A stretch of DNA of 64,000 nt from an uncultured Oscillospiraceae bacterium (GTDB taxonomy: Bacteria > Bacillota > Clostridia > Oscillospirales > Oscillospiraceae). This document shows, in pieces, positions 60,083 to 64,000 of this stretch (positions are counted from its first letter, which is position 1; every line of letters starts with the position of its first letter). Made by a program: the position numbers and the translations under genes. The stretch spans positions 265,550 to 329,549 of the forward strand of contig CAKTQV010000001.1 of NCBI GenBank assembly GCA_934597255.1, given 5' to 3'. The notes under the pieces are model-generated. The model searched no databases, was not told the origin of the DNA, and saw nothing but the letters and a program-made list of their open reading frames with translations.

Positions 60083-60199
60083 GGCAGAACAGGCTCCTTT
60101 GTGTGTTGTCTTTTGGCTTGCCCCCATACTAGCATGCGTCCGGAGGCGCCGCAAGACGGCACTTTCAGGTAACCCGCCGGCCCCGTCGTCAGTTTTTTC

Positions 60200-60228
60200 T
60201 TGTGCCGCCGGGCGGTGGGTGATACAAT
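60200..60228 (+). promoter_or_regulatory. Promoter of the HxlR-type gene
   Basis: TTGTGC (60200-60205), 17-base spacer, TACAAT (60223-60228). Confidence 0.65.
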
Positions 60229-60248
60229 GAGAGCGGAGGCGAGACGGT

Positions 60249-60659
60249 ATGCAGCAGATGGACTTTGATATCCGGCAGGACCCTTACAATCACATGGCGC
60301 GGATGCTTTTCGGCCGCTGGAAGCCGTTTATCCTCATGGCGATGTTCTTTGACGAGGGCAAGACGAATTTCTCCGACTTCGCCAAGCAGCTGCCCATCAG
60401 TCATAAGGTGCTGACGGAGAACCTGCGGGCCATGGAGGCCGACGGGCTGCTGACCCGGACCACGGTTCCGGACACGCCCCCGCGCACGGAATACCGCCTC
60501 ACGGAAACGGGACTGGCCATGGTCCCGCTGCTGCGCGCGGTGTACGACGCAGGCTGGAAGGACATGACGGCCAAGGGCCTGCCGGTCGATGCGCTCGGCG
60601 AGATGTGGCACGGCTACCGCGAGCGGGACCCGGAGCTGATGTACCGGCCGTATCGCTGA
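60249..60659 (+). CDS. HxlR-family transcriptional regulator
   Basis: The 136-residue winged-helix protein has LFGRWKPFILMAMFFD, DFAKQLPISHKVLTENLRAME and EYRLTETGLAM, the HxlR/YybR pattern. The N-terminal Cys that senses electrophiles in some members is absent. Divergent from the flavin oxidoreductase gene, its probable target. Confidence 0.9.
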   Translation: MQQMDFDIRQDPYNHMARMLFGRWKPFILMAMFFDEGKTNFSDFAKQLPISHKVLTENLRAMEADGLLTRTTVPDTPPRTEYRLTETGLAMVPLLRAVYDAGWKDMTAKGLPVDALGEMWHGYRERDPELMYRPYR

Positions 60660-60711
60660 ACCGGGGCCAGCGCCGCGCGGGATATTATCTGAAAAAACAA
60701 AGAGGACAGGC

Positions 60712-61701
60712 ATGAACAGAAAAACGATACGGATCGTCGTTATCATACTGGCGGCGGCGCTTCTGGTGGCGGCCGCGCCCTTTGCGCTCTCGCGCCTGAT
60801 CTACCGCCGCAGTCTGGAGGCGACGATGTTCGAGCAGCAGATCCGCTCCGGCGGCCGCGACGCGGAGCCGGACGCCGGACGGCTGTGGATGGCGCGCAAG
60901 GCGGCCGTCAGCGCCGGGCCGCTGTATCTGCCGGAGGACATACAGGCGTCGTGGTCGCAGGAGAGCTTCTCCTGGGACAGCGGAACGATGGACTGGTACT
61001 GCGCCGGCGGCGGGACGGAGCTGGTCATCGTGTATTTCCACGGCGGCAGCTTCATCGACCGGCCGAGCCAGGCGCACTGGCTGTTTGCCGACCGGCTCGC
61101 GTGCGATACCGGCGCGCAGGTCATTGTGCCGCTGTATCCGCGGCTGCCGGACAACACGGCGGACGACGCCTATGCCGCGCTGGACGCGTTTTACCGCGGG
61201 CAGATCGAGCCGCTGGGAAGCGCGAAGCTTGTGTTCATGGGCGATTCCGCGGGCGGCGGGATGGCGCTGGCGCTGGCGGAAAAGCTGGCGGCGGAGGGCC
61301 TGAAGGGGCCGGAGCAGCTCGTTCTGATCTCGCCGTGGCTCGATCTGAGCATGGACAACGACGATATGGACGCCTATGCCGACAAGGACCCCAAGCTTGA
61401 CCGCGGGGCGCTGCGCTATGCCGGAAGCTGCTGGGCGGGGGAGCGGGACGTGCACGACCCGCTCATCAGCCCCCTTTACGGCGATTTTTCCGCCGTCGGG
61501 CGCATCGAGCTTTACGCCGGCACGCGCGAGCTTCTGTACCCGGACATCGTGCGCTTCGCGGACAGGCTGGACGCGGCGGGGCACGACTACACGCTGTACA
61601 CCGGCAGCGGCATGAACCATGTGTGGCCGCTGTTTCAGTGCTATCATCTGAAGGAGGCCGAAACGGCCTTAAACGACATCGAGGAGAAGATCCTCCGTTA
61701 A
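60712..61701 (+). CDS. Alpha/beta hydrolase, hormone-sensitive-lipase type
   Basis: The 329-residue protein has an N-terminal membrane anchor or signal (IRIVVIILAAALLVAAAPFAL). It also has the oxyanion motif YFHGGSF, the nucleophile elbow FMGDSAGGGMALAL, the acid in the ELLYPD region and the catalytic His in SGMNHVWPL. This is an esterase/lipase of family IV acting at or outside the membrane. It is followed after 16 bases by the large secreted protein gene, so the two are co-expressed. Confidence 0.9.
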   Translation: MNRKTIRIVVIILAAALLVAAAPFALSRLIYRRSLEATMFEQQIRSGGRDAEPDAGRLWMARKAAVSAGPLYLPEDIQASWSQESFSWDSGTMDWYCAGGGTELVIVYFHGGSFIDRPSQAHWLFADRLACDTGAQVIVPLYPRLPDNTADDAYAALDAFYRGQIEPLGSAKLVFMGDSAGGGMALALAEKLAAEGLKGPEQLVLISPWLDLSMDNDDMDAYADKDPKLDRGALRYAGSCWAGERDVHDPLISPLYGDFSAVGRIELYAGTRELLYPDIVRFADRLDAAGHDYTLYTGSGMNHVWPLFQCYHLKEAETALNDIEEKILR

Positions 61702-61717
61702 GAAAGGAGCCATGCCC

Positions 61718-63721
61718 ATGAAATTGACCAAAACATTGTCCCTGTTCACGGCGCTGTGCCTGCTGCTCGGCTGCGCGGGTCTTGCCGCAAGCGGCGAAGG
61801 CGGGGCGTCCGGCGGTATGCCGTCCGCGCCGGCCGTCGCGATCTCCGGCGGGAGCATGAGCGTAAGCGAGGACGGCGGCTATACGCTGGAAGGCGAGCTC
61901 GGCGTCGACGCGAAGGACGTATCGGCCATCCGCTTCGTGGCCGGCTCCGCGAGCCAGTCGTTTCTGACGGTCACGAATTCCGTCCACATCGACCCGCTGG
62001 AAAGCGGCTTCACGGCGGTGCTCGGCGGAGAGGAGTGCTATTACCCGCTGCCGGATTTTTCCGCGCTGTATTCGAACGAGGGTCTCAACCCCAACTGCGA
62101 GGGCTACGAGCTGGATTACGGCTGGATAGGCCAGCTTGACCGCGATACCGGCACGCTTTCGGGCGTGACCGCGCCGGGACAGCGGCTTCTCAGCGAGCTT
62201 CTGGACGCGCACCGCGGCGGCTTCAATGTTTCCATTGAGGGCGGAGGGACGGAGGACGAGCGTGTGAACCGCGGCCCGACGCAGGTGTCTGTTTCCGGCG
62301 GCGCGGCGCTGCTGGTGCACAATGCGTATATCCACTCCGAGGGGCTGGAGGGCCTTGCCATCGCCAACAACGGCTCGTCCGGCGTCGGCTCCACGCTCGT
62401 GGTGAAGGACTGCCTGTTCACGACGCGCGGCTATGTGCCCGCGAGCCGGGACGCCAGCGAAAATCTGCCGAACGACCCGCTGCTGGTCACGGGCGCGGAC
62501 CGGACGAGCCTGTCCGCCGGGGAGAGCGTCACCTATTACTACGACAGCGCCGTGGTGACGGACGGCTGGGCCAGTCTGTCCACGGACAGCGCGTCGGGCG
62601 AGGGCGTCGATCTGATCGGCGTGAACACCTACGCCGCGGCTCTGCTCGGCGGCTACGGCACCTATGCCGACGGAAACTGCCGCGATTATTTCTATGGCTC
62701 CGTGCTGGAGGGCGCGGAGATCGGCGCCATCATCGCCGGCGCCGGCGAGATCAATCTGTTTGACGGCGACGAGGGCGCGGAGGGCGGCACCGGCTACCGC
62801 GTGGGAAAGGACGGAAGCCTTGCGCCCTATGCCTTCGCCGACGAGGAGGAGACCGAGCGCTATGAGCAGCTTGGCGGGAGCGCCGTGGCCGGCGGACGCT
62901 GGGGCGTGCTCATTCACGCGGCGGGCTTTGCCGCCGTGGAGCCGCAGGGCGTTCTGTTTGCCAAGGATTCCAGCATCATCACCGACCGCGCGCTGTATTC
63001 CGACGAGAACACGGAATACTCGCTCAACGCGAGCTGGTACGGCCGGGAACTCAGCCCGAACATTCAGAAATACATCGAGTACACCGAGGGCGCGGATATC
63101 CTTATCCGCAGCACGAACGCCCAGATCGTGCTGGACGGCGTGACGCTGGAGAGCTACAGCGGCGTGCTGGTGCACAGCGTTCTGAACAACGATACGTCCA
63201 CGCCGGAAACGCCCGCCGGCTCCAACGCTGCCGGGACGAGCCTGTATCTGGTGGATATGAGCGCCGAGGGAGACATTCTGGACGAGGACTACGAGCGCGT
63301 GATGAACATCACGCTGGACAGTGCTGAGCTGACCGGCCGCATCGTATCCGGCACCTGCGCCGAATGGACGGGAAAATGGCTGGCCAGGGGCTATGCCGAG
63401 GACTACACCGTGGGTCTGGCCTCGAACACCTTCGGCGCGGAGGCCCCGCTGGACGCCTTTGTCCATGCGCTTCGCGTGGACGAAGACGGCGTGCACTACA
63501 CGCCCTACGGCGACGATCAGGGAACCATGCTCACGCTGGTCAACGGCGCGGTCTGGACCGTCACGGGAGAGAGCCGGCTGACCTCGCTGACCATCGACTC
63601 CCGCTCCGAGCTTCACGGCGTGCTGACGGTGAACGGCGTGGAAACGGCGGCGGAGCCGGGCGTTTACGAGGGCGAGATCATCGTGCGGCCGCTGGCCGCC
63701 TCCGGCGAGCTCGGACAGTAA
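61718..63721 (+). CDS. Large secreted beta-rich (beta-helix-like) surface protein
   Basis: The 667-residue product has a signal peptide (TLSLFTALCLLLGCAGLAAS) whose LLGC could be a lipobox. The mature part is acidic and Gly/Ser/Thr-rich, with many short alternating strands (GGAALLVHNAYIHSEGLEGL, TNAQIVLDGVTLESYSGVLV) that recall right-handed beta-helix proteins. No LPxTG or SLH motif is seen. The ATG at 61718 has AGGAG at eight bases; the one at 61712 has it too close. Ligand or substrate unknown; the co-transcribed hydrolase suggests surface handling of a polymer or ester (inference). Confidence 0.75.
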   Translation: MKLTKTLSLFTALCLLLGCAGLAASGEGGASGGMPSAPAVAISGGSMSVSEDGGYTLEGELGVDAKDVSAIRFVAGSASQSFLTVTNSVHIDPLESGFTAVLGGEECYYPLPDFSALYSNEGLNPNCEGYELDYGWIGQLDRDTGTLSGVTAPGQRLLSELLDAHRGGFNVSIEGGGTEDERVNRGPTQVSVSGGAALLVHNAYIHSEGLEGLAIANNGSSGVGSTLVVKDCLFTTRGYVPASRDASENLPNDPLLVTGADRTSLSAGESVTYYYDSAVVTDGWASLSTDSASGEGVDLIGVNTYAAALLGGYGTYADGNCRDYFYGSVLEGAEIGAIIAGAGEINLFDGDEGAEGGTGYRVGKDGSLAPYAFADEEETERYEQLGGSAVAGGRWGVLIHAAGFAAVEPQGVLFAKDSSIITDRALYSDENTEYSLNASWYGRELSPNIQKYIEYTEGADILIRSTNAQIVLDGVTLESYSGVLVHSVLNNDTSTPETPAGSNAAGTSLYLVDMSAEGDILDEDYERVMNITLDSAELTGRIVSGTCAEWTGKWLARGYAEDYTVGLASNTFGAEAPLDAFVHALRVDEDGVHYTPYGDDQGTMLTLVNGAVWTVTGESRLTSLTIDSRSELHGVLTVNGVETAAEPGVYEGEIIVRPLAASGELGQ

Positions 63722-63746
63722 AAAAACCGCCCCGCGCGGGAAAAAC

Positions 63747-63788
63747 AAGCGCCCCGGCAGCTGCACAAGGCCTGCCGGGGCGTGCTTT
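63747..63788 (+). terminator. Hairpin after the secreted-protein gene
   Basis: CGCCCCGGCAG pairs with CTGCCGGGGCG, extended by AAGC/GCTT. Weak T tract. Confidence 0.75.
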
Positions 63789-63821
63789 CAAAACAGGAGC
63801 GGGGCAGCGGAGGGACAGAAA

Positions 63822-64000
63822 ATGCATAAGCTGATATCAACGGAGCAGGCGATGATGGACCGCTATGTTACGCTGAGGAACATGAAGACCGGGACGATAG
63901 ATTATTGCTTCGATCGCTCGGATTTTCCTGAGGACAAGTATCCGGGCTTTTACTTTATGGAGATCGGCGGGCAGTATGAATGTAAGATCGTGCTTTTCGG
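63822..64000 (+). CDS. Hypothetical protein, 3'-truncated by window edge
   Basis: The frame opens at ATG 63822 behind GGAGGGACAG and stays open to the window end (59 full codons). The visible part (MHKLISTEQAMMDRYVTLRN, CFDRSDFPEDKYPGFYF) has no family I recognise. Confidence 0.6.
   Translation, partial: MHKLISTEQAMMDRYVTLRNMKTGTIDYCFDRSDFPEDKYPGFYFMEIGGQYECKIVLF

Overview
The window comes from a GC-rich Gram-positive anaerobe, most likely a gut-type Clostridia of the Oscillospiraceae kind. The core genes have Firmicutes character: RNase Y, single-chain glycyl-tRNA synthetase, a large SRP RNA directly upstream of dnaX-ybaB, and Clostridia-type small Cys-rich proteins. The assignment rests on gene content, arrangement and GC-rich codon use, not on a marker-gene search.

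Left core (1-27.5 kb, high GC). rny (partial) and a GNAT acetyltransferase lead into a leftward operon of MATE exporter, YfbR-type HD nucleotidase, glyS, a small membrane protein and an NAD synthetase whose glutaminase domain is degenerate. Rightward typA, rpsO and pnp follow, then a TIGR00300/ornithine-cyclodeaminase-like gene. A leftward ssnA-ygfK-ygeY-ygeW-ridA operon matches part of the E. coli yge/ygf locus linked to anaerobic purine or urate breakdown. Next come a small, possibly leaderless gene with an orphan family-5 binding lipoprotein, and an SPFH / ribbon-helix-helix / ABC-2 exporter operon with a tandem palindromic operator on its promoter. A threonine-aldolase-like gene and trmO close this part.

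Accessory region (27.5-47.5 kb, visibly lower GC in its right part). It holds a TetR gene with paired operators next to its frameshifted MATE target, degraded mobile-element remnants, and an IS66-family insertion sequence. A metabolic island (32.2-45.2 kb) follows. Its divergent arms carry two M24 (creatinase-fold) proteins that lack the metal ligands, a D-2-hydroxyacid dehydrogenase and a SnoaL/NTF2-like protein. They also carry a complete oligopeptide-type ABC importer, an IclR regulator, a cytoplasmic protein that looks like the sulfinate desulfinase DszB with its catalytic Cys/His/Arg pattern, and a stand-alone 5'-nucleotidase C-terminal domain on a membrane anchor. I infer an import-and-degrade system for an unknown substrate, possibly an organosulfur compound. 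Two damaged serine-recombinase genes lie between the island and tRNA-Ala(CGC), which marks its right edge.

Right core (47.5-64 kb, high GC). tRNA-Ala, SRP RNA, dnaX and ybaB are followed by a TetR-led cluster of Cys-rich and redox proteins, an NhaC antiporter, a cupin, a membrane protein with a zinc-ribbon-like Cys pair, an orphan OmpR-type response regulator, an old-yellow-enzyme/FAD oxidoreductase with a divergent HxlR regulator, an alpha/beta hydrolase, a large secreted repeat-like protein and the start of one more gene. dnaX contains a full programmed -1 frameshift cassette (Shine-Dalgarno-like box, A AAA AAG, 10-bp hairpin) predicting a 429-residue gamma-like product.

The observations most worth following are the dnaX frameshift cassette, the DszB-like island and the ribbon-helix-helix operator. 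The NAD synthetase without a visible glutaminase active site comes next.
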